A stretch of 63,000 bases of DNA from contig JAFSGP010000005.1 of NCBI GenBank assembly GCA_017440755.1, positions 1 to 63,000 of the forward strand, given 5' to 3'. Source of the stretch: Clostridia bacterium (GTDB lineage Bacteria; Bacillota; Clostridia; Oscillospirales; Acutalibacteraceae). Positions 51,462-59,078 of the stretch are shown here, piece after piece. A program made the translations under genes and the position numbers. Each line of letters opens with the position of its first letter. Position 1 is the first letter of the stretch. The notes beneath the pieces are model-generated. The model saw only the letters and a list, made by a program, of their open reading frames with translations, was not told the DNA's origin and did not search any database.

Positions 51462-53279
51462 TTACTGTTTGCTAATGGCCTTGAACTTACAGGTGCCCAC
51501 GCAGGCGCCGCACTTGACGCACTTGTCGGGGTCGATTGCGAAGGAGGCCAGCTTGTGGTTGGGAGCGATATAGTCGGTGCGGGTGATGGCGGAGGCGGGG
51601 CAAGCCTTGGCGCACATACCGCAGCCGATGCACTTCTCCTTGTCGATGACGTAGGTCAGCAGGTCCTTACATACGCCGGCGGGACACTTCTTGTCCACCA
51701 CGTGGGCGACGTACTCGTCGCGGAAGAACTTCAGCGTAGACAGAACAGGGTTGGGAGCGGTCTGACCCAGACCACACAGGGAGTTCTGCTTGATGTAGTA
51801 GCAGAGCTGCTCCAGCTCGTCGATGTCCTCCAGAGTACCCTTGCCGGAGGTAATCTTGTCCAGCATCTCCAGCAGGCGCTTGGTGCCGACACGGCAGGGA
51901 GTACACTTGCCGCAGCTCTCGTCCACGGTGAACTCCAGGAAGAACTTCGCCATATCCACCATACAGGTGTCCTCGTCCATAACGATCAGACCGCCGGAAC
52001 CCATCATACAGCCAATGGCGATGAGGTTATCGTAGTCCACGGGGGTGTCGATCAGGTCGGCAGGGATACAGCCGCCGGAAGGACCGCCGGTCTGAGCGGC
52101 CTTGAACTTCTTACCATTGGGGATACCGCCGCCGATGTCGTCGATGATCTCACGCAGGGTGGTACCCATGGGGATTTCCACCAGACCGGTATTCTTAATC
52201 TTACCGCCCAGAGCGAAGACCTTGGTACCCTTGGACTTCTCGGTGCCCATGGAGGCGAACCACTCGGCGCCGCGCAGGATAATCTGGGGCACGTTGGCGA
52301 AGGTCTCCACGTTGTTCTCTACGGTAGGCATACCGTACAGACCCTTGACAGCCGGATAGGGGGGACGGGGACGGGGCTCACCGCGATTACCCTCGATGGA
52401 GGTCATCAGCGCGGTCTCCTCGCCGCACACGAAGGCGCCGGCGCCCAGACGAATGTGCAGGTCAAAGTCAAAGCCGGAGCCGAAGATGTTCTTACCCAGC
52501 AGACCATACTCACGGGCCTTGTCGATGGCAATCTGCAGACGGGCCACGGCGATGGGGTACTCGGCACGAACGTACACGTAACCCTCGGTAGCGCCGATGG
52601 CGTAACCGGCGATGGTCATTGCCTCTACCAGACAGTGGGGGTCGCCCTCCAGCACGGAACGGTCCATAAACGCACCGGGGTCACCCTCGTCCGCGTTACA
52701 AACCACGTACTTCTGGGGAGCCTTGTTGGGGGCGGTCAGCGCCCACTTGCGACCGGTGGGGAAGCCACCGCCGCCACGGCCGCGCAGACCGGAATCGGTG
52801 ATAACCTGAATAACCTCGTCGGGGGTCATCTCGGTGAGCACCTTACCCAGGGCGGCGTAACCGTCCATAGCGATGTACTCGTCGATATCCTCGGGGTCGA
52901 TGACGCCGCAGTTACGCAGCACTACACGGTTCTGGGTCTTGTAGAAAGCGGTGTCGCTCAGCGCCACGTTGCCGTGGACAGGCTCGTCGGAGCCGGTGTC
53001 GTTATACACCAGACGCTCCACCACACGACCCTTGAGCAGGTGCTCGGTGACGATTTCAGCGACGTCGTCGGCTTCTACACGGCTGTAGAAGGTGCCGTCG
53101 GGGTGGACGATAACCACGGGACCCAGAGCGCACAGACCGAAGCAACCGGTCTGCACGATCTTGATTTCATCCTCCAGACCGTTGGCTTTGATGCTGTCAG
53201 CGAAGGCCTGCTGAATGGCGTTGCTGCCTGAGGAGGTACAGCCGGTACCGCCGCAGATCAGAACATGAGCTCGAATCAT
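51462..53279 (-). CDS. hndC: NuoF-like hydrogenase flavoprotein subunit, HndC/HydB type
   Basis: 605 residues: N-terminal thioredoxin-like 2Fe-2S part (CGGTGCTSSG...QTGCFGLC), NuoF core with FMN and NAD sites (RGRGGGGFPTGRKW, GNRGEPRPRPPYPA), a 4Fe-4S site (SCGKCTPCRVG), and a C-terminal two-cluster ferredoxin domain (CIGCGMCAKACP, CVKCGACVGTC). This is the NAD(P)H-binding and presumed bifurcating subunit of the hydrogenase. GAGGAGG precedes ATG 53279. 18 bases separate it from the catalytic subunit. Confidence 0.95.
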   Translation of the reverse strand: MIRAHVLICGGTGCTSSGSNAIQQAFADSIKANGLEDEIKIVQTGCFGLCALGPVVIVHPDGTFYSRVEADDVAEIVTEHLLKGRVVERLVYNDTGSDEPVHGNVALSDTAFYKTQNRVVLRNCGVIDPEDIDEYIAMDGYAALGKVLTEMTPDEVIQVITDSGLRGRGGGGFPTGRKWALTAPNKAPQKYVVCNADEGDPGAFMDRSVLEGDPHCLVEAMTIAGYAIGATEGYVYVRAEYPIAVARLQIAIDKAREYGLLGKNIFGSGFDFDLHIRLGAGAFVCGEETALMTSIEGNRGEPRPRPPYPAVKGLYGMPTVENNVETFANVPQIILRGAEWFASMGTEKSKGTKVFALGGKIKNTGLVEIPMGTTLREIIDDIGGGIPNGKKFKAAQTGGPSGGCIPADLIDTPVDYDNLIAIGCMMGSGGLIVMDEDTCMVDMAKFFLEFTVDESCGKCTPCRVGTKRLLEMLDKITSGKGTLEDIDELEQLCYYIKQNSLCGLGQTAPNPVLSTLKFFRDEYVAHVVDKKCPAGVCKDLLTYVIDKEKCIGCGMCAKACPASAITRTDYIAPNHKLASFAIDPDKCVKCGACVGTCKFKAISKQ

Positions 53280-53300
53280 AGTTGTCTACCTCCTCGTTTT

Positions 53301-53672
53301 TTATACCTTGGCGTTACCAATGGTGTATTCCGCCACCGGCTTGCCGCCCTTGAGGTGTTCCTCCACCACGCGGGCAACCTTGTCGGCGGTCATCTTAACA
53401 TAGGTGACCTTCTCCTTGCCGGCCTCAAACACCTCAACCACGGGCTCGTACTGGCAGATGCCGATGCAGCCGGTCTGGGTGACGGTGATGTTGGCGGCGA
53501 GGCCCTGGGCGTTGACCTGCTCCACGAAGGCATTCAGGACAGGGCGGGCGCCGGCGGCGATACCGCAGGTAGCCATACCTACGACCACGCGCTTCTCGTC
53601 GGTGCCCTCACGCAGGGTGACTTTACCTTGCATCTTCTCTTTGATGGCCTGGAGTTCTGCTAAGCTTTTCAT
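53301..53672 (-). CDS. hndB: 2Fe-2S thioredoxin-like ferredoxin subunit, HndB type
   Basis: 123 residues. Thioredoxin-like ferredoxin with four cysteines in CGIAAGA and TGCIGICQYEP, as in HndB or the HydB N-terminal domain. It passes electrons within the hydrogenase complex. 21 bases before hndC. AAGGAAAG precedes ATG 53672. Confidence 0.9.
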   Translation of the reverse strand: MKSLAELQAIKEKMQGKVTLREGTDEKRVVVGMATCGIAAGARPVLNAFVEQVNAQGLAANITVTQTGCIGICQYEPVVEVFEAGKEKVTYVKMTADKVARVVEEHLKGGKPVAEYTIGNAKV

Positions 53673-53702
53673 ACATATCTTCCTTTCCTTGTGATAAGTG
53701 GA

Positions 53703-54269
53703 TTAAGTAACAGTATCATCAGACCCCTCATACTGTTCGTTGAGGAAGCCTTGAATCCATTGTAACACCTCGAAGCTGTCCAGCGGCACGTCCTCCAGCA
53801 CCGTTCGCAGCTGACGGGTGTCCAGCTCCACCGCCTCGCCGTGGGGGCGGGTGTGGCGGAACAGGAACTCCGTATCCGGATGCCCCTGTATCAGGGTGGT
53901 TATGGTGGACACCACGTCCCCCAGCGGCGGGCAGTCGATGTGCCGGTGGTGAAATACCGCCGTCACGCAGGTGCCGTGGTCGTCGGGGTGAGAGTCCTTG
54001 TGGCGGGAGGTCACCGTAACGGTGCCACCGGTCTGCTCCGCCGCCAGTCGCAGCAGGGGCAGCCCCAGTCCCACGGGACGGGTGGTCCGCGTGGTGTAGA
54101 AGGGGTTGGTGACCTGTTGTACGGTCTCCTCCGTCATGCCGCAGCCATCGTCGATAATGGCGACGGTGAGGGTGTCCTCGGTTTCGGTCAACAGGATTTG
54201 CGTCAGCGACGCCCCCGCCTTGACCGAGTTTTCGGTAATGTCCAGAATGTTGAGGGATAATTCCTTCAC
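53703..54269 (-). CDS. GHKL ATPase, sensor-kinase-like (hydrogenase locus)
   Basis: 188 residues. HATPase_c fold with N box (LDITENSVKAGA), G1 box (IIDDGCGMTEE) and G2 box (RPVGLGLPLLRLAAEQTGG); no dimerisation helix with phospho-acceptor His and no membrane segment, so not a normal histidine kinase. It may be a protein kinase or anti-sigma type ATPase that reads hydrogenase-linked redox state. Four-base overlap with the PHP gene upstream and 30 bases from hndB. Confidence 0.8.
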   Translation of the reverse strand: MKELSLNILDITENSVKAGASLTQILLTETEDTLTVAIIDDGCGMTEETVQQVTNPFYTTRTTRPVGLGLPLLRLAAEQTGGTVTVTSRHKDSHPDDHGTCVTAVFHHRHIDCPPLGDVVSTITTLIQGHPDTEFLFRHTRPHGEAVELDTRQLRTVLEDVPLDSFEVLQWIQGFLNEQYEGSDDTVT

Positions 54270-55003
54270 AGCGCTTGCCCCCTCTTCAGCCGTTGGATAA
54301 GTTGCTGGCGCACCAACGCGCCGGAATAGGGCTCATCCTCGATGTCCAGCCAGCGGTCCTTGTCGCGGATATCCCACAGATAGTGGGCGTCCGACCCAAC
54401 CACCACAAGGCTGTGACGCAGGTCGTGAGCCTCGCGGAATTCCGCCTCCCGCTCGCCGTCGTGCAGCTCCACCGTGGGGTAGCCCCGGGGCGGCAGACCG
54501 CCCAGAACGGCGACCATGCCGTTGGCCTCGCGGTCGATGTGTGCCGGATAGCACACCCCGTCGAACCGCTGTGCCAAGGCGGGCGCCTCCTCCACCGAGA
54601 TGGTGGTGGCGTTGGACAGAAGATAGGGCTCCTTATCAACCACCTCGTCCTCCTCGTTCATCACCAGCTGCTCCCCGAAGATATCGGGGCGGTTGGGAAT
54701 GAGAATCCGTCGCTTTGCCACCTCGTCGTCAAAGGCGAGGGCGGACTCCAGCGTGGGGAACAGACACACCATGTGGATATCCTCCGCGGTGGTCAGCTCC
54801 ATGCCCGGAATGGGGATAATGCCCTGCCGCCGCGCCGCCTCGAAGAATGCAGGGCAGTTGCGACAGGTGTTGTGGTCGGTGAGCGCCATGATTTGCAGCC
54901 CTGCCAGCACCCCCATGCCAATCAGGTTGTTGGGGGTATTGTCGTTGTCCCCACAGGGGGACAGGCAGGAGTGGATGTGCAGGTCGTAATAGTAGCGGCT
55001 CAT
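54266..55003 (-). CDS. PHP-domain phosphoesterase (hydrogenase locus)
   Basis: 245 residues. PHP metal site motifs in order: DLHIHSCLSPCG, MALTDHNTCRNC, GMELTTAEDIHM, YPAHIDREANG, GSDAHYLWDIRD. These bind two or three metal ions and hydrolyse phosphoesters in relatives (histidinol phosphate, nucleic acid, nucleotide). Found repeatedly in Clostridia hydrogenase clusters, substrate unknown. Overlaps neighbours by four bases each side (ATGA), so tightly coupled to the DRTGG and GHKL genes. Confidence 0.85.
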   Translation of the reverse strand: MSRYYYDLHIHSCLSPCGDNDNTPNNLIGMGVLAGLQIMALTDHNTCRNCPAFFEAARRQGIIPIPGMELTTAEDIHMVCLFPTLESALAFDDEVAKRRILIPNRPDIFGEQLVMNEEDEVVDKEPYLLSNATTISVEEAPALAQRFDGVCYPAHIDREANGMVAVLGGLPPRGYPTVELHDGEREAEFREAHDLRHSLVVVGSDAHYLWDIRDKDRWLDIEDEPYSGALVRQQLIQRLKRGQAL

Positions 55004-55326
55004 AGTGCGTTTTGCAGCGAGAGGGCAATCTCGTAGGCGCTGCGGGAACAGCAGAGCAGGTTGATTCCCTTTTGCTGTGCCAGAGCGGCGACCCCCTCGT
55101 CCGGCTGCACATCCTCAGCCAGTATGATGCAGGCTACGTCCGCTAACGTGGCAACCGCCACGATGTTTTGATTTGACATAATGGTGACCCAAGCGTCGCC
55201 GCTCCCGGCGCGTCCCATCACCCAGCTGAGCAGGTCGCCGATATAGGCGCCGGTGATATCCCGTTCGCCGTCAGGCATCGCCACGGCGGTCAGTCCGTAT
55301 TGGGCGGCAAACTCCTTAACCGTCAT
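55000..55326 (-). CDS. DRTGG-domain protein 2 (hydrogenase locus)
   Basis: 108 residues. Single DRTGG-type domain (ITGAYIGDLLSWVMGRAGSGDAWVTIMSNQNIVAVATLADVACIIL), the ~100-residue fold found beside CBS and phosphotransacetylase domains and thought to bind nucleotides or mediate protein contacts. ATG 55326 overlaps the stop of the preceding H-cluster gene and has GAGGTG in front; an upstream in-frame codon lies inside that gene. Confidence 0.8.
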   Translation of the reverse strand: MTVKEFAAQYGLTAVAMPDGERDITGAYIGDLLSWVMGRAGSGDAWVTIMSNQNIVAVATLADVACIILAEDVQPDEGVAALAQQKGINLLCCSRSAYEIALSLQNAL

Positions 55327-56588
55327 TCGGACACCTCCTCGTTGGCGCCCCGTCTCAAAATGGGGCAATGGTCGATGGTGGTCTGCCCGCGCACCACGTC
55401 CTCTGCAAAGGTGCGGCAGGTGGGGGCGCCGCAGGCGCCGCAATCCAGACCGGGCAGGGTGGCACGCAGCGTCTGAATGTCCGCCAGCATGCGCATGCTT
55501 TCCGCACGGCTGTTGCCGAGCTGGGTGACCGGCTGATATTCCGGTACGCCGTCGAAGAAATACCCGTCGGGTATGTACTGCTCCTCCTTGGGGAGGAAGT
55601 TGCGGGATACCGGCAGGAACCGCCGCAGGTTCTGCAGCCTTGCCTTGGCGATGAAGGGGTTCTGCACGTTCAGCACGCCGCCAACGCAGCCGCCGGTGCA
55701 GGCGTTCAGCTCGACGAATTCCAAGGGCGGAATGTTGCCGTTTTCAATCTGGTCCAGCACGCGGTTGACGTTGTCGATGCCGTCCGCCGCCAGATAGCTG
55801 TCGTTGAAGAGGGCGGCCGCCTCGCCGCCGCTGGAGGCCCAACCCACGCCGAGAATGCCCGATGCGGACAGGTCCTGCGTCTGGTCGGTGTATTTCATCT
55901 CGTTGATGAGACGGAAGTAGATATCGCTAACGGAAACCACCACGTCTACCTGACTTGCATAGTCGCCGAACCCGTTTTTCACGTAGCTGGCCTTGGCGGG
56001 ACAGGGGGAGATGAAACACACACCGATGTCCTCCGGCGCAAGCTCCGGGTGCTGCTCCAGCGCCCGCTTGCGTGCCAGCTTGGCGGCAATCTCCATGGGC
56101 GGCAGCAGGGGCAGCATATTATCCAGCAGCGAGGGGAAGCGCAGCGCGATTAAGCGGGCAACCACCGGACAGGCGGTGCTGATAATCGGCTTTTTGACCC
56201 CTTCGGTGCTGAGATAGGAACGGGTGTAGGCGGAGACCAGCTCGGCAGCCTGAGAGACCTCGAACACATCGTCAAAGCCGATGCGCAGAAGCCCCGACAG
56301 GACGTAATCCACGTCGTCCAGATTGTCGAACTGTCCGTACAGCGCCGGAGCGGGCAGAGCAATCTTCCAGCGGAAGCCGCTCATATCCTCCAGCTTGCCG
56401 CACACCGCCTTTTTCGCCTTTTGGGGGCAGGAACGAATGCACTCGCCGCAGTCGATGCAGCGCCCCTCGTTGATGACCGCCCGTCCGTCACGGACGCGAA
56501 TGGCCTCGGTGGGGCAGTGACGCAGGCAGGTGGTACAGCCGGTACATTTTGCCGGACTCAGCAACACAGAATGCTCGTATGTATGCAT
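55323..56588 (-). CDS. Putative sensory [FeFe] hydrogenase-like protein
   Basis: 421 residues. Two N-terminal 4Fe-4S motifs (C15/18/21/25 and C44/47/50/54), an H-cluster domain in which L1 reads STACPVV (A139, C140) rather than TSC[CS]PxW, L2 is SPCPAK (C196), L3 is ACTGGCVGG (C297, C301), and a C-terminal CGACGAPTC Fe-S domain (C383, C386, C391, C408). All four cluster-binding cysteine positions appear kept, but one L1 cysteine is Ala and the GGGQP of L3 is lost, as in sensory (group C/D-like) hydrogenases rather than efficient catalysts. Likely senses H2 or redox state for the neighbouring GHKL, DRTGG and PHP proteins. Confidence 0.85.
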   Translation of the reverse strand: MHTYEHSVLLSPAKCTGCTTCLRHCPTEAIRVRDGRAVINEGRCIDCGECIRSCPQKAKKAVCGKLEDMSGFRWKIALPAPALYGQFDNLDDVDYVLSGLLRIGFDDVFEVSQAAELVSAYTRSYLSTEGVKKPIISTACPVVARLIALRFPSLLDNMLPLLPPMEIAAKLARKRALEQHPELAPEDIGVCFISPCPAKASYVKNGFGDYASQVDVVVSVSDIYFRLINEMKYTDQTQDLSASGILGVGWASSGGEAAALFNDSYLAADGIDNVNRVLDQIENGNIPPLEFVELNACTGGCVGGVLNVQNPFIAKARLQNLRRFLPVSRNFLPKEEQYIPDGYFFDGVPEYQPVTQLGNSRAESMRMLADIQTLRATLPGLDCGACGAPTCRTFAEDVVRGQTTIDHCPILRRGANEEVSE

Positions 56589-56619
56589 AACTTTTACCTA
56601 CCTATAGCGGAACAAACGG

Positions 56620-57048
56620 TCACCGCGGCAGGTCCACCCGCATGGTGATGCGAGTGCCCACACCCACGGTGGACTGAATGTCCATATCATCGGTGTAACG
56701 CTTCATGTTGGGGAGACCCATACCGGCGCCGAAGCCCAGCGACCGAATGGTATCGGGAGCGGTGGAGAAGCCTGCCTGCATCGCCTGTTCGATATCGGCG
56801 ATACCGGGTCCTTTATCCTCCAGAATGATGTAGATGGCGTCCTCCTCCACCCGTACCTCGGCGTGACCGCCGCCGGCGTGAATGACCATGTTGATTTCAC
56901 CCTCATACATGGCGATGGATACCCGCCGAATGGTTTCGGGGTCCAGCCCCAACCGCCGCAGGTCCTTCTTAACCTGAACGGAGGCCTGACCGGCAGAGGT
57001 GAAATCCTCCCCGTCTACGTCAAAGTGGAACGACAGCCCTTCACTCAT
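56620..57048 (-). CDS. RsbW/SpoIIAB-like anti-sigma-type ATPase (hydrogenase locus)
   Basis: 142 residues, a stand-alone GHKL ATPase: N box IAMYEGEINMVIHA, G1 LEDKGPGIADIEQAM, G2 FGAGMGLPNMKRY. Length and layout match anti-sigma/switch kinases (RsbW, SpoIIAB) which phosphorylate small partner proteins on Ser/Thr. No sigma factor or STAS antagonist is adjacent; a partner in this locus is conceivable. Overlaps the DRTGG gene upstream by four bases. Confidence 0.8.
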   Translation of the reverse strand: MSEGLSFHFDVDGEDFTSAGQASVQVKKDLRRLGLDPETIRRVSIAMYEGEINMVIHAGGGHAEVRVEEDAIYIILEDKGPGIADIEQAMQAGFSTAPDTIRSLGFGAGMGLPNMKRYTDDMDIQSTVGVGTRITMRVDLPR

Positions 57049-57410
57049 ACGCCGTTCTCCTTTTTCACTTTATTCCCCACCAGACCGTTGCTGTACAGAA
57101 TGCCGCAGGCCTCGTACAGCCGCTTGTCGGAGGCGAGCAGCACCATACCGCTCTCTTCGGCAAGCTCAATCATGTCGGGGGTGGGTTGCTTGGACCGCAC
57201 GAAGACGATGCAATGCATGTCCATCATCTCGGCGGTGCGCACCACCTGGGCATTGACTAAGCCCGTGAGCAGGACCGCCTGGTCCTTTACGTAGGCCAGC
57301 ACGTCGCTCATCATATCGCTGCCGCAGGCGGAGTATACGTGGTCCCCCAGACGCTCCTCGCCGCAAATAACGTGGGCGTCCAGCAGGTCACGGATAGTAC
57401 ATATTTTCAT
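57045..57410 (-). CDS. DRTGG-domain protein 1 (hydrogenase locus)
   Basis: 121 residues, one DRTGG-type domain (VYSACGSDMMSDVLAYVKDQAVLLTGL, then MHCIVFVRSKQPTPDMIELAEESGMVLL). Paralogue of the protein at 55000-55326. 15 bases after the NuoE-like gene and overlapping the RsbW-like gene. Role unknown; probably a nucleotide-responsive partner of the ATPase encoded next to it. Confidence 0.8.
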   Translation of the reverse strand: MKICTIRDLLDAHVICGEERLGDHVYSACGSDMMSDVLAYVKDQAVLLTGLVNAQVVRTAEMMDMHCIVFVRSKQPTPDMIELAEESGMVLLASDKRLYEACGILYSNGLVGNKVKKENGV

Positions 57411-57425
57411 ACGGTACGTCCCCTT

Positions 57426-57923
57426 TTAGTCGGCGTACTTGGCGAGAATGTCGTCCACATCGTCCTTGGTCAGACGACCGTACACTTCCTCATTGACGGT
57501 GAGAACGGGGGCCAGACCGCAGGCGCCGATGCAACGGCAGGCGGTGAGGCTGAACTTACCGTCGGGGGTGCACTCCTCGGCACCGATGCCCAGACGCTCG
57601 CTGAGCTTATCCATAATGTCGCCGGCGCCCTTAACGTAGCAGGCGGTACCCAGACAGACGGAGATGTTGTACTTGCCCTTGGGGGACAGCGCAAACTGGG
57701 CGTAGAAGGTAGCGACACCGTACACCTTTTCCAGCGGCACGTTCATACCGTCGGCGATCATCTTCTGCACCTCGATGGGCAGATAGCCGTAGATGTCCTG
57801 CGCCTCCTGCATCACCGCCATGACGCGGCTGCTGTCGTGCTTGTTGGCGTCAATGACAGCCTGCAACTTGGCCTCCTGCTCCGGTGTGCCGGAGAAAGGA
57901 ATAGAACTGATTTTCTTTTGCAT
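57426..57923 (-). CDS. hndA: NuoE-like hydrogenase subunit, HndA/HydC type
   Basis: 165 residues. Thioredoxin-like 2Fe-2S protein with the NuoE pattern: GVATFYAQFALSPKGKYNISVCLGTACYVKGA and ACRCIGACGLAPVLTVNEEVYG, giving four Cys ligands. N-terminal helical part (VMAVMQEAQDIYGYLP) is standard. First gene of the locus, separated from its complex partners hndBCD by the six-gene signalling module. GGAGGAATAAG precedes ATG 57923. Confidence 0.95.
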   Translation of the reverse strand: MQKKISSIPFSGTPEQEAKLQAVIDANKHDSSRVMAVMQEAQDIYGYLPIEVQKMIADGMNVPLEKVYGVATFYAQFALSPKGKYNISVCLGTACYVKGAGDIMDKLSERLGIGAEECTPDGKFSLTACRCIGACGLAPVLTVNEEVYGRLTKDDVDDILAKYAD

Positions 57924-57984
57924 AGTGGCTTATTCCTCCTTGTGATGGTTTGTCCGCCCCCAAAAAAGGGCGCACGGAAATAAG

Positions 57985-57997
57985 GTGCAATCTGCAC
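57985..57997. repeat. Short perfect hairpin in the hydrogenase 5' UTR
   Basis: GTGCAATCTGCAC, arms GTGCA/TGCAC, about 60 bases before the hndA start. May be a protein-binding or RNA element. Confidence 0.35.
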
Positions 57998-58005
57998 TCG
58001 CAACC

Positions 58006-58036
58006 AGTATAACATATATATTCTATATATTCCAGT
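58006..58036 (-). promoter_or_regulatory. Promoter of the hydrogenase locus
   Basis: Minus strand TGGAAT, 17-bp spacer, TATACT with extended TGT in front. -35 is poor, which may mean activation is needed. 83 bases of leader precede hndA. Confidence 0.5.
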
Positions 58037-58121
58037 ACTTTTTGCGACTTTTTCCGAAAATTTTGATATTTTTTTCACAACCTCCCCAAAAACGAAAAAA
58101 TCCGTCCTATTTGGGACGAAA

Positions 58122-58172
58122 CAGAGAGGAGTTAGAAGTGTGGAGTGAGGAGTTAGGAGTGAGGAGTTGTTA
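58122..58172. repeat. Short imperfect tandem repeat, GGAGTGAGGAGTTA-like
   Basis: Three to four degenerate copies of a 12-14-base unit (GAGTTAG, GAGTGAG). No gene overlaps it. Confidence 0.6.
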
Positions 58173-58210
58173 GATACGAGATAGGTTGTTGGGTCTGTAC
58201 AGACAACAAA

Positions 58211-58680
58211 TAGTATTGTAGGGCGGGGGCTTGCTCCCGCCGTATGGAAACCCCAAAACCGTAGGAGACGGTGGGTGGCATTCGGTTTGCACAGACCCGT
58301 TCGTAGGGGACGGCGGGGCGGCATTCGGTTTGTGTTTACCATAAGACTCGTTGCCACCCCCACGAGAATGTCGCATTGCTCCATTCTCCCGCAACGGTGT
58401 GATAACTTGGACGTCCCGTTCCCACGGTTCGCACCCACTCCAAACCGTAGGGACAGGGCTTGCCCTGTCCGTTTTTGGTTTGTGCAAACTTTGTCGGGAG
58501 GGGCAAGCCCCTCCCCTACGATAGATTTTATGGGCTGTACTGACTTTTCGTAGGGGACGGCGCCTCGACGTCCCGTTCCCACGGTCCGCACCCACTGCAA
58601 ACCGTAGGGACAGGGCTTGCCCTGTCCGTTTTTGGTTTGTGCAGACTTTGTCAGCCTCCCTCGCCGAGGGAGCCTTACCG
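58211..58680. repeat. REP/hairpin repeat island 1
   Basis: A 799-base gap (57924-58722) with no supportable gene. Within it: a RAYT-type REP at 58217-58242; a 78-bp repeat at 58313-58390 (partner at 62610-62687); identical 26-bp REPs starting CGTAGGGACAGGGCTTGC at 58446-58471 and 58603-58628 (third copy 62743-62768), each inside a larger CAAACC/GGTTTG palindrome; REP starting GGGAGGGGCAAGCCCC at 58496-58521 (partner 62975-63000); and GTAGGGGACGG / CGACGTCCCG pieces. Confidence 0.85.
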
Positions 58681-58690
58681 TTCTCTATGC

Positions 58691-58720
58691 AAAAAGAAAA
58701 AGCGAGGCAAAAAGCCTCGC
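58691..58720 (-). terminator. Terminator of the AbrB gene
   Basis: GCGAGGC-TTTTT-GCCTCGC on minus, then TTTTTC. The GCGAGGC word recurs in the closing stem of the gene's leader (58960-59074). Confidence 0.75.
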
Positions 58721-58722
58721 TC

Positions 58723-58890
58723 CTAATCCTCTTTCAAGGTCTTGATGACCAAATTGCCGTTTTCCACACGCAGGATCACCGGCGTGTTTGCCTCCCAACC
58801 AAGAACACGGCGCAAATCCTTGGGAATGACGATGCGACCTACCTCGTCTATCCGCCGCAGGAACGGAAAACCGCTGTCGTTATTATCCAT
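58723..58890 (-). CDS. AbrB/SpoVT-type DNA-binding protein
   Basis: 55 residues: one swapped-hairpin AbrB domain, RRIDEVGRIVIPKDLRRVLGW then PVILRVENGNLVIK, the N-terminal DNA-binding half of AbrB/SpoVT/Abh with no C-terminal partner domain. Works as a dimer or tetramer on AT-rich curved DNA in relatives. ATG 58890 is chosen: GAGGTGGGCGG lies in front, and an upstream in-frame reading would run through the leader hairpins. The leader (58909-59107) has a terminator immediately before the ribosome site. Confidence 0.85.
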   Translation of the reverse strand: MDNNDSGFPFLRRIDEVGRIVIPKDLRRVLGWEANTPVILRVENGNLVIKTLKED

Positions 58891-58908
58891 ACCGCCCACC
58901 TCGCAAAT

Positions 58909-59078
58909 AAAAAAGTGCGTGACCGAAGCCACGCACCGAAAAACGCATGGCTTCGTTTGTTGCGAGGCAAACGTCATACTTCCCCAAAAGGCACGCATGA
59001 ATAAGCATGCGTTTTTACCAAAAGGTAAAAACGCGTGCTCTTTGGAAAAGTTGTACATTAAGTTTGCCTCGCAAAGGT
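58909..59078 (-). promoter_or_regulatory. Structured leader RNA of the AbrB gene (candidate riboregulator)
   Basis: Minus-strand RNA of ~165 nt. P1: 13 exact pairs, TTGCGAGGCAAAC (59074-59062) with 58972-58960. P2: 19 positions, 18 paired, 59051-59033 with 58996-58978. Inside: P3, GTTTTTACC/GGTAAAAAC-type hairpin (59032-59024 with 59019-59011), and a GCATG/CATGC stem. Then an antiterminator-like pair CGAAGCCA (58955-58948) / TGGCTTCG (58931-58924) overlapping a terminator GTGCGTG (58936-58930) / CACGCAC (58921-58915) with U6 at 58914-58909, directly before the ribosome site. Not a riboswitch class I know. A foldback element is the alternative. Confidence 0.6.

Noticed and set aside
49659..53231. 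1190-codon open frame on the plus strand opposite the hydrogenase genes
   Set aside because: It is the antisense of hndD and hndC in a GC-rich, codon-biased region; its Val/Gly/His/Leu-rich product has no recognisable domain and no ribosome site.
57812..58600. 262-codon minus-strand frame across the first repeat island
   Set aside because: Composed of translated REP repeats plus the antisense-frame start of hndA; includes Pro-rich repeat-coded pieces and no domain.
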